Positions 45,927-54,616 of a stretch of 64,000 nucleotides of DNA are shown piece by piece; the first letter of the stretch is position 1, and every line of letters starts with the position of its first letter. The stretch comes from an uncultured Gammaproteobacteria bacterium. Its GTDB lineage: Bacteria; Pseudomonadota; Gammaproteobacteria; Pseudomonadales; Pseudohongiellaceae. The stretch covers positions 1 to 64,000 of the forward strand of contig CAJXVC010000010.1 in NCBI GenBank assembly GCA_913060975.1. The letters are read 5' to 3'. The notes under the pieces were generated by a model. That model had not been told where the DNA came from, made no database searches, and saw nothing but the letters and a program-made list of their open reading frames with translations. The position numbers and the translations under genes are program-made.

Positions 45927-46955
45927 ATGGATATCAAAACAGCCATCAAGACAGTCACCAGTGGTCTGGATCTGAGTAGCGCAGAAATGACTGCGGTCAT
46001 GCGCGCGCTCATGACCGGTGAGTCTACGGATGCGCAAAACGCAGCCTTTCTGGTTGCTTTGCAGATGAAGGGCATCAAGGCGGCGGAGTTGCTCGGTGGT
46101 GCGACTGTGATGCGGGAGTTGTCCTCCAAAGTCACGCCGACACGGCAAGCTCATCTGGTCGACACTTGCGGAACTGGCGGCAGCGGCTCCAATAAATTCA
46201 ATGTGTCGACCGCAGCAGCACTGGTCGCGGCGGCGGCGGGTGCCAGCGTTGCCAAGCATGGCAATCGCAGCGCCACCAGCACCAGTGGCAGTGCTGATGT
46301 TCTGGAAGCCGCTGGTGTGCGTCTGGACATGTCACCTGAGCAGGTCGGTCAGTCAATCGATACCGTCGGTGTTGGCTTCATGTTTGCACCAGCGCATCAC
46401 AGTGCTATGAAGCATGTCATCACCGCACGGAAAGAAATCGGTGTGCGTACAGTATTCAATTTGCTGGGTCCTCTGACCAATCCGGCTGGCGCACCCAATC
46501 AGATCATGGGTGTCTTCGACGCCGTCTGGATACCAGCGATCCTGGAAGTATTGCAAGCGTTGGGAAGTGAGCATGTGCTTGTCGTCGCGGCAGAGGACGG
46601 TCTGGATGAAATCAGTATTGCGGCACCAACTCATGTTGGCGAATTGAAGAACGGCAAAACTCAACAGTACACAATTACGCCGCAGCAATTCGGCGTGCAG
46701 AACTACAGCGATTGCTCAATGCTGAAGATTGATAGTGCCGAGGCATCATTGACGATGCTCAAGCAGGCGTTGGCGGGTGACAATCAGGCCGCGACCGACA
46801 TCGTGGCACTCAATGCCGGTGCCGCCATATATGCAGCCAACCTGAGTGACGATCTTGAAGCGGGTGTGAATCGTGCCCGAGAGGTGATTGCCAGCGGTGA
46901 GGCCAGCCGCAAGCTCGATGAGCTGGTTGCCTTTAGCCAAAAGTCGGGTAACTAG
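45927..46955 (+). CDS. trpD: Anthranilate phosphoribosyltransferase
   Basis: 342 residues. [50 protein letters not shown] contains the PRPP and anthranilate sites, and [29 protein letters not shown] follows. It couples anthranilate to PRPP. trpC starts 1 nt after the stop codon. Confidence 0.97.
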   Translation: MDIKTAIKTVTSGLDLSSAEMTAVMRALMTGESTDAQNAAFLVALQMKGIKAAELLGGATVMRELSSKVTPTRQAHLVDTCGTGGSGSNKFNVSTAAALVAAAAGASVAKHGNRSATSTSGSADVLEAAGVRLDMSPEQVGQSIDTVGVGFMFAPAHHSAMKHVITARKEIGVRTVFNLLGPLTNPAGAPNQIMGVFDAVWIPAILEVLQALGSEHVLVVAAEDGLDEISIAAPTHVGELKNGKTQQYTITPQQFGVQNYSDCSMLKIDSAEASLTMLKQALAGDNQAATDIVALNAGAAIYAANLSDDLEAGVNRAREVIASGEASRKLDELVAFSQKSGN

Positions 46956-46956
46956 C

Positions 46957-47757
46957 ATGGCGTCCACTATTCTCGAAGAAATCATTGCCTACAAGAAAAT
47001 CGAAGTTGAAGAGGCGAGCAAGATCGCCACGCTACGTGATCTGGAACAGCTGCTGCCGGAGGCCGATCCAGTGCGCGGTTTCGCTGCTGCCATGGCTGAC
47101 AAAGCCGGGCAGGGCAAGGCGGCTATCATTGCCGAGATCAAAAAGGCTTCACCTTCGCGTGGCATTATTCGCCCGGATTTTAGACCCGCCGATCATGCCA
47201 GCGACTACGAAGAAAATGGTGCCACTTGTCTTTCAATACTGACCGATAACAAATACTTTCAGGGCAGTACCGAAGATCTTCAGGCTGGTCGTGCCGCTTG
47301 TAATATTCCTGTTATCCGTAAGGATTTCATGATTGAGCCATATCAGATTGCTGAGTCGCGTGCGCTCGGCGCCGATTGCATCCTGCTGATTGTTGCAGCA
47401 TTGCAACAATCGCAAATGTTGGAACTGGCGGCTTATGCTCATGAGATTGGGATCGATATACTGGTTGAGGTTCACAATCCTCAGGAGTTGGAGCGAGCGA
47501 TGGAGGTCAAGACTTCCTTGATTGGTATTAATAATCGCGATCTCCATACATTTACAACCAGTTTGCAGACGACTCTCGATCTGGCTCGTGAAATACCGAA
47601 TGACAAGGTCGTCATAACCGAGAGTGGTATCCATTCGGTTGCTGACGTAAAGCTCATGATCGACAATGATATTTATGGCTTTCTTGTCGGAGAGTCCTTC
47701 ATGCGCTCTGCGCAGCCCGGTGCAAAACTACAGGAACTGTTCGCCAATTATGCTTAA
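46957..47757 (+). CDS. trpC: Indole-3-glycerol phosphate synthase
   Basis: 266 residues from the ATG at 46957 ([18 protein letters not shown]); an upstream open frame overlaps trpD. TIM-barrel with [64 protein letters not shown] and TESGI. It converts CdRP to indole-glycerol phosphate. It is monofunctional (no TrpF domain). Its end overlaps dgkA by 8 nt. Confidence 0.97.
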   Translation: MASTILEEIIAYKKIEVEEASKIATLRDLEQLLPEADPVRGFAAAMADKAGQGKAAIIAEIKKASPSRGIIRPDFRPADHASDYEENGATCLSILTDNKYFQGSTEDLQAGRAACNIPVIRKDFMIEPYQIAESRALGADCILLIVAALQQSQMLELAAYAHEIGIDILVEVHNPQELERAMEVKTSLIGINNRDLHTFTTSLQTTLDLAREIPNDKVVITESGIHSVADVKLMIDNDIYGFLVGESFMRSAQPGAKLQELFANYA

Positions 47758-48139
47758 AGCAGAAGATTCAGAACCGTTGACTCCCCCACCAAGAAAGAAA
47801 GGCATTTCCCGGCTCATTGCCGCGACGCGTTATTCCTGGGCTGGGCTGGTGGAAGCCTTTCGCGGAGAAGAAGCCTTGCGCATGGAAGTGGCAGCCTTTG
47901 TTGTGCTGGCGCCAGTTGGCCTTTGGTTAGGCCAGAGCGAGGTTGAGCGCGTATTGCTGGTCGCGTCACTGGTGTTGGTGGTGATTGTTGAATTGCTTAA
48001 TACAGCCGTGGAGAAAGTCGTCGATCGCTTTGGTGGCGAGTACCATGAGCTTTCCCGCAACGCCAAAGATATTGGGTCCGCTGCGGTATTCATTGCCATG
48101 GGGCTGGTATTGTTTACCTGGGGAATGTTGCTGCTGTAG
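47750..48139 (+). CDS. dgkA: Diacylglycerol kinase DgkA
   Basis: 129 residues from the ATG at 47750. Three transmembrane helices, the conserved [24 protein letters not shown] start, and the catalytic [35 protein letters not shown] segment. It phosphorylates diacylglycerol to phosphatidic acid at the inner membrane. The 8-nt overlap with trpC suggests coupling, although the functions are unrelated. Confidence 0.94.
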   Translation: MLKAEDSEPLTPPPRKKGISRLIAATRYSWAGLVEAFRGEEALRMEVAAFVVLAPVGLWLGQSEVERVLLVASLVLVVIVELLNTAVEKVVDRFGGEYHELSRNAKDIGSAAVFIAMGLVLFTWGMLLL

Positions 48140-48169
48140 TTTTCGATAGCCTGGCGCTGGCCGGGCTAG

Positions 48170-48805
48170 CTAGCGAGTGTTATGGACGACGATTGTCTTG
48201 CCTGACACGCTTATCAGATCCTGTTCTTCCAGCGTCTTCAATACGCGCCCTGCCATTTCCCGTGAACAATTCACGATGCGGCCAATTTCCTGTCGTGTGA
48301 TCTTGATTTGCATGCCATCCGGGTGCGTCATGGCATCAGGCTCTTTGGCCAGATCAATCAATGTGCGAGCGATACGACCAGTGACGTCATAAAAGGCCAG
48401 GTCTCCCACCTTGCGCGTTGTGTTGCGCAGGCGGTGCGCCATTTGTTGACCGATCGTAAAGACAATTTCGGGGTGGGAACGAATATAGGCGTTGAAGCTG
48501 GCATAGCTGATTTCGGCAATCTCGCAGGCGGTACGCGCCCGGCACCACGCGCTGCGTTCCTCGGACTGTTCGAACAGGCCCATCTCGCCAAAAAAATCGC
48601 CTGGGTTGAGGTAGGCGATTACCACTTCTTTGCCATCATCATCTTCGAGGACAACAGAAACCGAACCCTTGATAATGTAATACAGGGTGTCGCACTGGTC
48701 GCCTTCATAGATAATGGTCGCGCGATTGGGGTAGCGTCGACGATGGCAATGGGACAGGAAGTTATCCAGATCCTCGATGTGTGGCGTTATAGCCATAAGC
48801 GCCAT
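48170..48805 (-). CDS. crp: cAMP receptor protein, Crp/Vfr type
   Basis: 211 residues from the ATG at 48805 (AGGAG 8 nt upstream). The N-terminal cyclic-nucleotide domain has the phosphate cassette [31 protein letters not shown], matching E. coli CRP closely. A dimerisation helix with [23 protein letters not shown] and the C-terminal winged helix ([26 protein letters not shown]) follow. It is a global activator when bound to cAMP. Convergent with dgkA and close to trpC, as in Pseudomonas vfr. Two candidate CRP boxes lie upstream, suggesting autoregulation. Confidence 0.96.
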   Translation of the reverse strand: MALMAITPHIEDLDNFLSHCHRRRYPNRATIIYEGDQCDTLYYIIKGSVSVVLEDDDGKEVVIAYLNPGDFFGEMGLFEQSEERSAWCRARTACEIAEISYASFNAYIRSHPEIVFTIGQQMAHRLRNTTRKVGDLAFYDVTGRIARTLIDLAKEPDAMTHPDGMQIKITRQEIGRIVNCSREMAGRVLKTLEEQDLISVSGKTIVVHNTR

Positions 48806-48836
48806 TTATGAAGCTCCTCACTTCTTGTTCTCAGGA

Positions 48837-48883
48837 TGAAATGTATATCACAATTTTATCGCAATTGTGAGATTCATATCACG
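48837..48883. promoter_or_regulatory. Two candidate CRP/Vfr boxes upstream of crp
   Basis: 48837-48852 reads TGAAA-N6-TCACA and 48868-48883 reads TGAGA-N6-TCACG; each matches eight of ten bases of the TGTGA-N6-TCACA consensus. Their centres are 31 bp apart, close to three helical turns, so both faces align. A further symmetry (TCACAATT ... AATTGTGA, 48848-48870) joins them. They lie 32-78 bp upstream of the crp start. Autoregulation is inferred. Confidence 0.55.
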
Positions 48884-49105
48884 TTACCGATCCGATGTGT
48901 ACAGTGTTAGAACACAATGGCTTGGCTGTAAAATCACCATGCTCTGTGCTGTCTAGCCATCTATGGTACTCTTGCGACCCGATCAGGTCGTGGCGCGAAT
49001 TTTTGGCGAGCGATGGCTATGCTGGCGACACTGTTATTCTATGACTTGTATCGGTGCAAATGACTAAACCTTGATGGTTACTGAAGAAGAGGCCTTGTAG
49101 CGCTT

Positions 49106-49525
49106 ATGAACGTGCGTGTTAAGTGGGTAGAGAATGTAATGTTTGTCGGGGAATCCGGAACCGGCCATGCAATCGTGCTGGATGGTGCGCCTGAGAGTGG
49201 CGGTCGGAATATGGGCATGCGACCGATGGAACTGATGGCCATGGGTGTTGGTAGTTGTTCGTCCTACGACGTTGTGACCATTCTCAAGAAAGCACGGCAG
49301 GCAGTCACCAGCTGTGAAGCCGATGTCGAAGCTAAACGCGTTGACACGACCCCATCAGTGTTTGAATCGATTCACTTGCACTTTCGGGTGGCTGGCAAAG
49401 GTCTCAGTGAGAAGCAGGTCGCTCGGGCCGTGGAATTGTCAGCAGACAAATACTGCTCTGCGTCGATCATGATGAAAAACGCCGGCGTGAAGGTCACTCA
49501 CGATTTCGAGATTATTGAGGCTTAA
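49106..49525 (+). CDS. OsmC/Ohr-family protein
   Basis: 139 residues. MNVRVKWVENVMFVGESGTGHAIVLDGAPESGGRNMGMRPMELMAMGVGSCSSYDVVTILKK contains the first Cys, and KYCSASIMMKNAGVKVTHDFEI the second, as in YhfA-type OsmC proteins. It may be a thiol-dependent peroxidase or a related stress protein. It is convergent with coq7 and separated from it by a hairpin. Confidence 0.9.
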   Translation: MNVRVKWVENVMFVGESGTGHAIVLDGAPESGGRNMGMRPMELMAMGVGSCSSYDVVTILKKARQAVTSCEADVEAKRVDTTPSVFESIHLHFRVAGKGLSEKQVARAVELSADKYCSASIMMKNAGVKVTHDFEIIEA

Positions 49526-49537
49526 CAAAAGGTAGGG

Positions 49538-49562
49538 GGTGCTGGTCTGAGTGACCAGCACC
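49538..49562. terminator. Hairpin between convergent osmC-like and coq7 genes
   Basis: A perfect 10-bp stem GGTGCTGGTC / GACCAGCACC with loop TGAGT, 13 bp after the OsmC-family gene and 3 bp after coq7. There is no clear U-tract on either side, so it may be a weak terminator or RNA-end protector. Confidence 0.6.
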
Positions 49563-49564
49563 GA

Positions 49565-50209
49565 TCAGATGCGGTAGGTCGTTTTTTTCATGACCTGAGA
49601 CAAAAGCTTCATTCCCGCTTTTACCGGTGTGGGGAGTTCGGCGCCGCCAGCATCTCTGGCGCTGTTACCGTGCGATTTTTCGTCGACAATCATTTGTTCG
49701 AGAATCGCGCGGCTGCGTTGATCTTCTAAGGGGATACGTTCCAGATGCTCTTCCAGGTGTTGGCAAACCTGATCTTCGGTTTCAGCCACAAAACCCAGAC
49801 TCCACTTGTCACCCGCCAGACCGGCGATTGCCCCCATCCCGTAAGACAGTGAATAGAAAACCGGGTTGAGTAAACTTGGGCGACTATCCAGCTGTTGCAG
49901 ACGCTCTTCACACCAGGCCAGGTGATCAACTTCTTCCGCAGCGGCAGACTCCATTGATTGACGAACTTCGCCTAGTCGAGCCGTGGCTGCCTGTCCGGCA
50001 TAGAGCGCCTGGGCACAGACTTCTCCGGTGTGATTAATGCGCATCAGGCCGGCTGTATCCTTGCGTTGCTGCTCGCTCAATTCGGCATCATTCAGCTTGC
50101 CGGCAGGTGACGTGCGGTGTGCCTGGGATGCGCCCGGCGTGCAGGTGCGCAGGGCCTGATCAAACTGGATCAGGCAGCGATCGAGAAAACTGTGCGGGAC
50201 TTGTGACAT
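49565..50209 (-). CDS. coq7: 2-polyprenyl-3-methyl-6-methoxy-1,4-benzoquinone monooxygenase (Coq7/UbiM-type)
   Basis: 214 residues of the di-iron carboxylate family: [49 protein letters not shown], and [14 protein letters not shown], giving the two E-x-x-H metal motifs. It hydroxylates C6 of the ubiquinone ring and is found in lineages such as Pseudomonas that lack UbiF. Purine genes lie upstream on the same strand, 15 nt from purD, so it may belong to their transcript. Confidence 0.95.
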   Translation of the reverse strand: MSQVPHSFLDRCLIQFDQALRTCTPGASQAHRTSPAGKLNDAELSEQQRKDTAGLMRINHTGEVCAQALYAGQAATARLGEVRQSMESAAAEEVDHLAWCEERLQQLDSRPSLLNPVFYSLSYGMGAIAGLAGDKWSLGFVAETEDQVCQHLEEHLERIPLEDQRSRAILEQMIVDEKSHGNSARDAGGAELPTPVKAGMKLLSQVMKKTTYRI

Positions 50210-50224
50210 GGCTGAACTCCGTCG

Positions 50225-51514
50225 TTAACTGCCATTCTCGCGCGCGATGGCGCGGTGTGCAATATCTGTACGGAAGTAGACTTTGTCCCAGTGTATCTTG
50301 TCGACAAGCTGATAGGCTGCCGCCTGAGCTGCTGAGACAGTCTCGCCCATGGCCGTGGCGCATAATACACGCCCGCCATTGGTGACGACCTGATCATTGA
50401 TGAGACGCGTCCCAGCATGGAAGACTTTCTGTGCTGCGCCAGTGGCGTCAGTCAGACCGCTGATTGGCAAGCCCTTGGCGTAAGCCTCCGGATAGCCGCC
50501 TGCGGCCAGTACTACGCCAACAGCAGGACGTGGGTCCCAGTCGGCAATCTGAGCATCCAGCTTGCATTCCAGCGCGGCCAGACACAGCTTTGGCAGATCG
50601 GACTGCAAACGCATCATGACGGGCTGGGCTTCCGGGTCACCGAAGCGGCAGTTGAACTCCACCACGTTGACGTCACCGCTTTCCGATACCATCAGGCCGG
50701 CATAGAGAAAGCCGACATATTCGTTACCGTCGGCAGCCATGCCAGCCACGGTGGGCAGAATGACCTGATCCATGATGCGCTTGTAGACCGCATCATTGAC
50801 TACCGGCGCCGGGGAATAAGCCCCCATGCCACCAGTATTGGGCCCCTTGTCGCCATCATCGCGGGGCTTGTGATCCTGTGAGGTGGCCATGGGGAGCACA
50901 TGCTTGCCATCGACCATGGCGATAAAGCTGGCTTCTTCACCACTGAGAAATTCTTCAATGACGACTCGGTGACCGGCATCGCCAAAGCGATTGCCATCCA
51001 GCATATCTTTGACAGCGGCCAGGGCTTCGTCTTCAGTCTGGGCGACGATTACGCCTTTGCCCGCCGCCAGACCATCGGCCTTGATGACGATAGGGGCGCC
51101 GTTCTGTTTGACATACTCAGTCGCCGCATCGACGTTTGTAAACGTGGCAAAGGCGGCGGTCGGGATATTATGGCGCGCGAGAAATTCTTTGCTGAAGGCT
51201 TTGGAGCCTTCCAATTGCGCGGCTGCTTGCGTGGGGCCGAAACAGGCCAGTTGACGTTCATGAAAATAGTCAACCACGCCGCCTACTAAAGGCGCCTCAG
51301 GTCCCACAATCGTCAGTACGACATTCTTGCTCTCGGCAAACTTGGCCAGCGCTTCGAAATCCATGACGTCGATGTCGACATTCTCCATCTTGGCTTCGGT
51401 CGCCGTGCCGGCATTGCCCGGTGCTACATAAATCTGGTCAACATTGTCGGATTGCGCGCAGCGCCAGGCCAATGAATGTTCACGCCCGCCACTGCCGATA
51501 ATCAGGATCTTCAT
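50225..51514 (-). CDS. purD: Phosphoribosylamine-glycine ligase
   Basis: 429 residues, ATP-grasp fold. MKILIIGSGGREHSLAW, VGPEAPLVGGVVDYF, SKAFSKEFLARHNIPTA, IKADGLAAGKGVIVA, RVVIEEFLSGEEASFIAMVDG, and NTGGMGAYSPAP, with VEFNCRFGDPEAQPVM near the end. Second step of de novo purine synthesis. 12 nt after purH. Confidence 0.97.
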   Translation of the reverse strand: MKILIIGSGGREHSLAWRCAQSDNVDQIYVAPGNAGTATEAKMENVDIDVMDFEALAKFAESKNVVLTIVGPEAPLVGGVVDYFHERQLACFGPTQAAAQLEGSKAFSKEFLARHNIPTAAFATFTNVDAATEYVKQNGAPIVIKADGLAAGKGVIVAQTEDEALAAVKDMLDGNRFGDAGHRVVIEEFLSGEEASFIAMVDGKHVLPMATSQDHKPRDDGDKGPNTGGMGAYSPAPVVNDAVYKRIMDQVILPTVAGMAADGNEYVGFLYAGLMVSESGDVNVVEFNCRFGDPEAQPVMMRLQSDLPKLCLAALECKLDAQIADWDPRPAVGVVLAAGGYPEAYAKGLPISGLTDATGAAQKVFHAGTRLINDQVVTNGGRVLCATAMGETVSAAQAAAYQLVDKIHWDKVYFRTDIAHRAIARENGS

Positions 51515-51526
51515 AACTGCCCCGGC

Positions 51527-53128
51527 CTAGTGTCTGAAATGTCGAACAGCAGTGAATACCATCGCCATGCCGTGTTCATCAGCAGCGGCGATCACTTCGT
51601 CATCGCGCATGGAGCCGCCGGGCTGGATCACGGCTGTGATGCCGGCTTCGGCCGCAGCGTCGATGCCGTCACGGAAGGGAAAGAACGCATCGGAGGCCAT
51701 GACTGAACCGCTGACTTGCAGGTTCTCGTCGGCAGCCTTGATGCCGGCAATTTTGGCACTGTAAACCCGGCTCATCTGGCCGGCGCCGATGCCAATGGTC
51801 TGATTGTTCTTGCAGTAAACAATGGCATTGGATTTCACGTATTGCGCCACAGACCAGGCAAACAGCAGGTCCCGAAGTTCTGCATCGGATGGCTGGCGAG
51901 CGCTGACAATCTTGAGATCGTCATTGTGCAATTGATGGATGTCACGATCCTGGACCAGCAGACCACCGTTAACACGCTTGTAGTCAAGCTCGGCACTACG
52001 CTCGGCATCCCACTGTCCACAACTCAACACGCGGACATTCTTCTTGGCGCCGGTGATTGCCAGCGCTTGCTCTGAGATCGAGGGTGCGATGATGACTTCG
52101 GTGAATTGCTGTTCAGTGATGCGAGTGGCTGTTTCAGCATCCAGCTCGCGGTTAAACGCGATAATTCCACCGAAGGCGGAAGTCGGGTCAGTCTGGAAGG
52201 CGAGCTCATAGGCCTGCAGCGGTGATTCGGCAATAGCCACGCCGCAAGGGTTGGCATGTTTTACGATCACACAAGCGGGCTCATCGAAGCACTTGACGCA
52301 TTCCAGCGCCGCATCAGTATCGGCAATATTATTAAAAGACAGCTCTTTGCCTTGTAACTGGGTCGCTGTACTGATGCTGGCCTCGGCCGGATTATTCTCG
52401 ACATAGAAGGCGGCGGCCTGGTGCGGGTTTTCGCCGTAGCGCATGTCCTGTTTCTTGTGAAACTGGCTATTGAATGTGCGCGGAAAGTGCGCCGGTTCGG
52501 CGGCTTGCGCAGACTCGTCACGCTGCTCCAGTCTGGCGCCCAGATAGTTGGCAATGGCGCCGTCATAGGCGGCGGTATGTTCATAGGTCGCAACGGCCAG
52601 ATCAAAGCGAGTTTGCTGATCCAGTGCGCCATTGCCGGCCTGTAATTTGGCCAGAATGCCGTCGTAATCTGACGGGTTCACCACCACGGCGACAAACTTG
52701 TTGTTCTTGGCAGCAGCGCGCAGCATTGTGGGCCCGCCAATATCGATGTTTTCGATAGCAGTAGGCAGGTCGCAGTCAGGATTGGCGACGGTGGCTTCGA
52801 AAGGGTAGAGGTTGACCACCACCATATCGATTGGCGGAATACCGTGCTCTTCCATAACCGCAGCATCGATATCGCGGCGTGCGAGTATGCCGCCATGAAC
52901 CTTGGGATGCAGTGTCTTGACGCGGCCGTCCATCATCTCCGGGAAACCGGTGTAATCGGAGATTTCGATGGCCGGGATGCCTTCCGAGCTCAGCAGCTTG
53001 AAAGTGCCGCCGGTAGAAAGAATTTCGATGCCTAGTTGCTGAAGTGCCTGCGCGAAAGGAACGATTCCCGTCTTGTCAGACACACTGATTAGAGCCCGCC
53101 GTATGGCGGCAGTGGATTCTGCTGTCAT
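51527..53128 (-). CDS. purH: Bifunctional AICAR transformylase / IMP cyclohydrolase
   Basis: 533 residues. The N-terminal MGS-like cyclohydrolase domain ([31 protein letters not shown], about 8-150) and the C-terminal transformylase domain with the [10 protein letters not shown] segment and [14 protein letters not shown]. It does the last two steps of IMP synthesis. Downstream of fis by 64 bp, and followed by purD and coq7. Confidence 0.97.
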   Translation of the reverse strand: MTAESTAAIRRALISVSDKTGIVPFAQALQQLGIEILSTGGTFKLLSSEGIPAIEISDYTGFPEMMDGRVKTLHPKVHGGILARRDIDAAVMEEHGIPPIDMVVVNLYPFEATVANPDCDLPTAIENIDIGGPTMLRAAAKNNKFVAVVVNPSDYDGILAKLQAGNGALDQQTRFDLAVATYEHTAAYDGAIANYLGARLEQRDESAQAAEPAHFPRTFNSQFHKKQDMRYGENPHQAAAFYVENNPAEASISTATQLQGKELSFNNIADTDAALECVKCFDEPACVIVKHANPCGVAIAESPLQAYELAFQTDPTSAFGGIIAFNRELDAETATRITEQQFTEVIIAPSISEQALAITGAKKNVRVLSCGQWDAERSAELDYKRVNGGLLVQDRDIHQLHNDDLKIVSARQPSDAELRDLLFAWSVAQYVKSNAIVYCKNNQTIGIGAGQMSRVYSAKIAGIKAADENLQVSGSVMASDAFFPFRDGIDAAAEAGITAVIQPGGSMRDDEVIAAADEHGMAMVFTAVRHFRH

Positions 53129-53192
53129 TTTTTAAACTTGATTGGTAGTGAGGGGTGAGGACCGCGATAGGGACAAATTTAACCTAACGTGC

Positions 53193-53495
53193 CTAGAGCA
53201 ATCCGTAGTGCTTTAATTTCGTGCGAAGCGTACCACGGTTCAAACCCAGCATGATAGACGCTTTGCTCTGATTATTGCCGGTGTAATTCATCACGGCTTG
53301 CAATAACGGCTCTTCCACTTCGGCCATCACCATCTGATGCAGATCTGTGACAGGCGCACCCTCCAAATGTGAGAAATAGCGGCTCAATGCACGCTCGACT
53401 TCAGAGCGAAGAGTTTGTGCCTTGGGCTGGTCTTCACTTTCGGCGTTGGCTACCGGGTAATGTGGCAGCGAGGAAGTGTCGTCGAAATCATTCAT
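53193..53495 (-). CDS. fis: DNA-binding protein Fis
   Basis: 100 residues. The C-terminal DNA-binding helix pair EEPLLQAVMNYTGNNQSKASIMLGLNRGTLRTKLKHYGLL is near identical to E. coli Fis. The N-terminal part is acidic and variable. It bends DNA and stimulates rRNA and other growth-related promoters. Its start overlaps the dusB stop by 4 nt, the conserved dusB-fis arrangement, so the two are co-expressed. Confidence 0.97.
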   Translation of the reverse strand: MNDFDDTSSLPHYPVANAESEDQPKAQTLRSEVERALSRYFSHLEGAPVTDLHQMVMAEVEEPLLQAVMNYTGNNQSKASIMLGLNRGTLRTKLKHYGLL

Positions 53496-54484
53496 GCCGC
53501 AAGGGCTCCTTCAGCATCAGTGACTTGATGAAAATACTGATCAATCGTGACGCGTTGATGTTCAGCGCAGTCGATCTGATTGAAATGCTGCAGAAATTCA
53601 CGGGCATTGGGTAATTCTTTAACATAGCCGCCGACATGCTTGCGTGCATACCAGACACCTTTCACTTCGCCATAGAAGTGATGCAGTTTTTCAAGGTGGG
53701 TATCAATGACAGACAATTGTTCCAATAATGATGTCGCAGCTGGTAGTGAGTTTGTCGTCAGGTATTGTTCTATTTCTCTGAACAGCCACGGGCGGCCCTG
53801 CGCGGCGCGGCCAATCATCAAGCCATCGGCACCGGTCTTGTTGAGAACCTTTTTGGCTTTCAGCGGCGAATCGATGTCGCCATTGGCAATTACGGGAATC
53901 GAGATTGCTTGTTTTATCGCCGCAATAGTGTCGTATTCAGCTTCTCCCCGGAATCGATCCTCACGGGTTCGGCCATGCACCGTTAATAGCTGAATGCCGC
54001 AATCCTCGGCAATTTGCGCTATAGCCACGCCGTTGCGGGTCTCCCGGCTCCAGCCCGTGCGTATTTTTAGGGTAACAGGCACGTCAACCGCCGCTACGAC
54101 AGCAGTGAGAATATCGCGTACCAGTGCCGGTTCTTTTAATAGTGCAGAGCCAGCAGCTTTTTTCAGGACTTTCTTTGCCGGGCAGCCCATATTGATATCG
54201 ATAGCTGTCGCGCCACGTTCAACATTGAGTTGTGCTGCTTCGGCCATCATCAGTGGATCGGAACCGGCAATCTGCACAACTTGCGGGCCAGCAATCTGCG
54301 GCTTGACCTGTTTTAGACGGTTGCGTTCGATATGCCACAGGTCACTATTGCTGGTTAACATTTCTCCGATGGTTAAGCCGGCGCCCTGTTGCATGCAAAT
54401 TTCACGGAAAGGCGTATCACTAACGCCCACCATCGGTGCCAGAAAGAGATTATTGTTGAGTTTATAGGGCCCGATTTGTTGCAT
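53492..54484 (-). CDS. dusB: tRNA-dihydrouridine synthase DusB
   Basis: 330 residues from the ATG at 54484 (MQQIGPYKLNNNLFLAPM, the normal DusB start); an in-frame start 69 nt upstream would add an unlikely extension. FMN-binding TIM barrel with PMVGVSDTPFREICM, NMGCPAKKVLKKAAGSALL (catalytic Cys), HGRTREDRFRGEAEY and IGRAAQGRPW. It reduces U17 of tRNA. Followed directly by fis. Confidence 0.96.
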   Translation of the reverse strand: MQQIGPYKLNNNLFLAPMVGVSDTPFREICMQQGAGLTIGEMLTSNSDLWHIERNRLKQVKPQIAGPQVVQIAGSDPLMMAEAAQLNVERGATAIDINMGCPAKKVLKKAAGSALLKEPALVRDILTAVVAAVDVPVTLKIRTGWSRETRNGVAIAQIAEDCGIQLLTVHGRTREDRFRGEAEYDTIAAIKQAISIPVIANGDIDSPLKAKKVLNKTGADGLMIGRAAQGRPWLFREIEQYLTTNSLPAATSLLEQLSVIDTHLEKLHHFYGEVKGVWYARKHVGGYVKELPNAREFLQHFNQIDCAEHQRVTIDQYFHQVTDAEGALAA

Positions 54485-54616
54485 GATATTTTGTGAAAAT
54501 TTGACGGCCGGTAATAATAGCCGGGTCCCAAAAACAGATAAAGGGTTGATCACTATTTAGGCGTGATTAATTTTTGAATGGGAAGATTCGAAGCAAATTA
54601 GTTTGCCGTGACAGTG

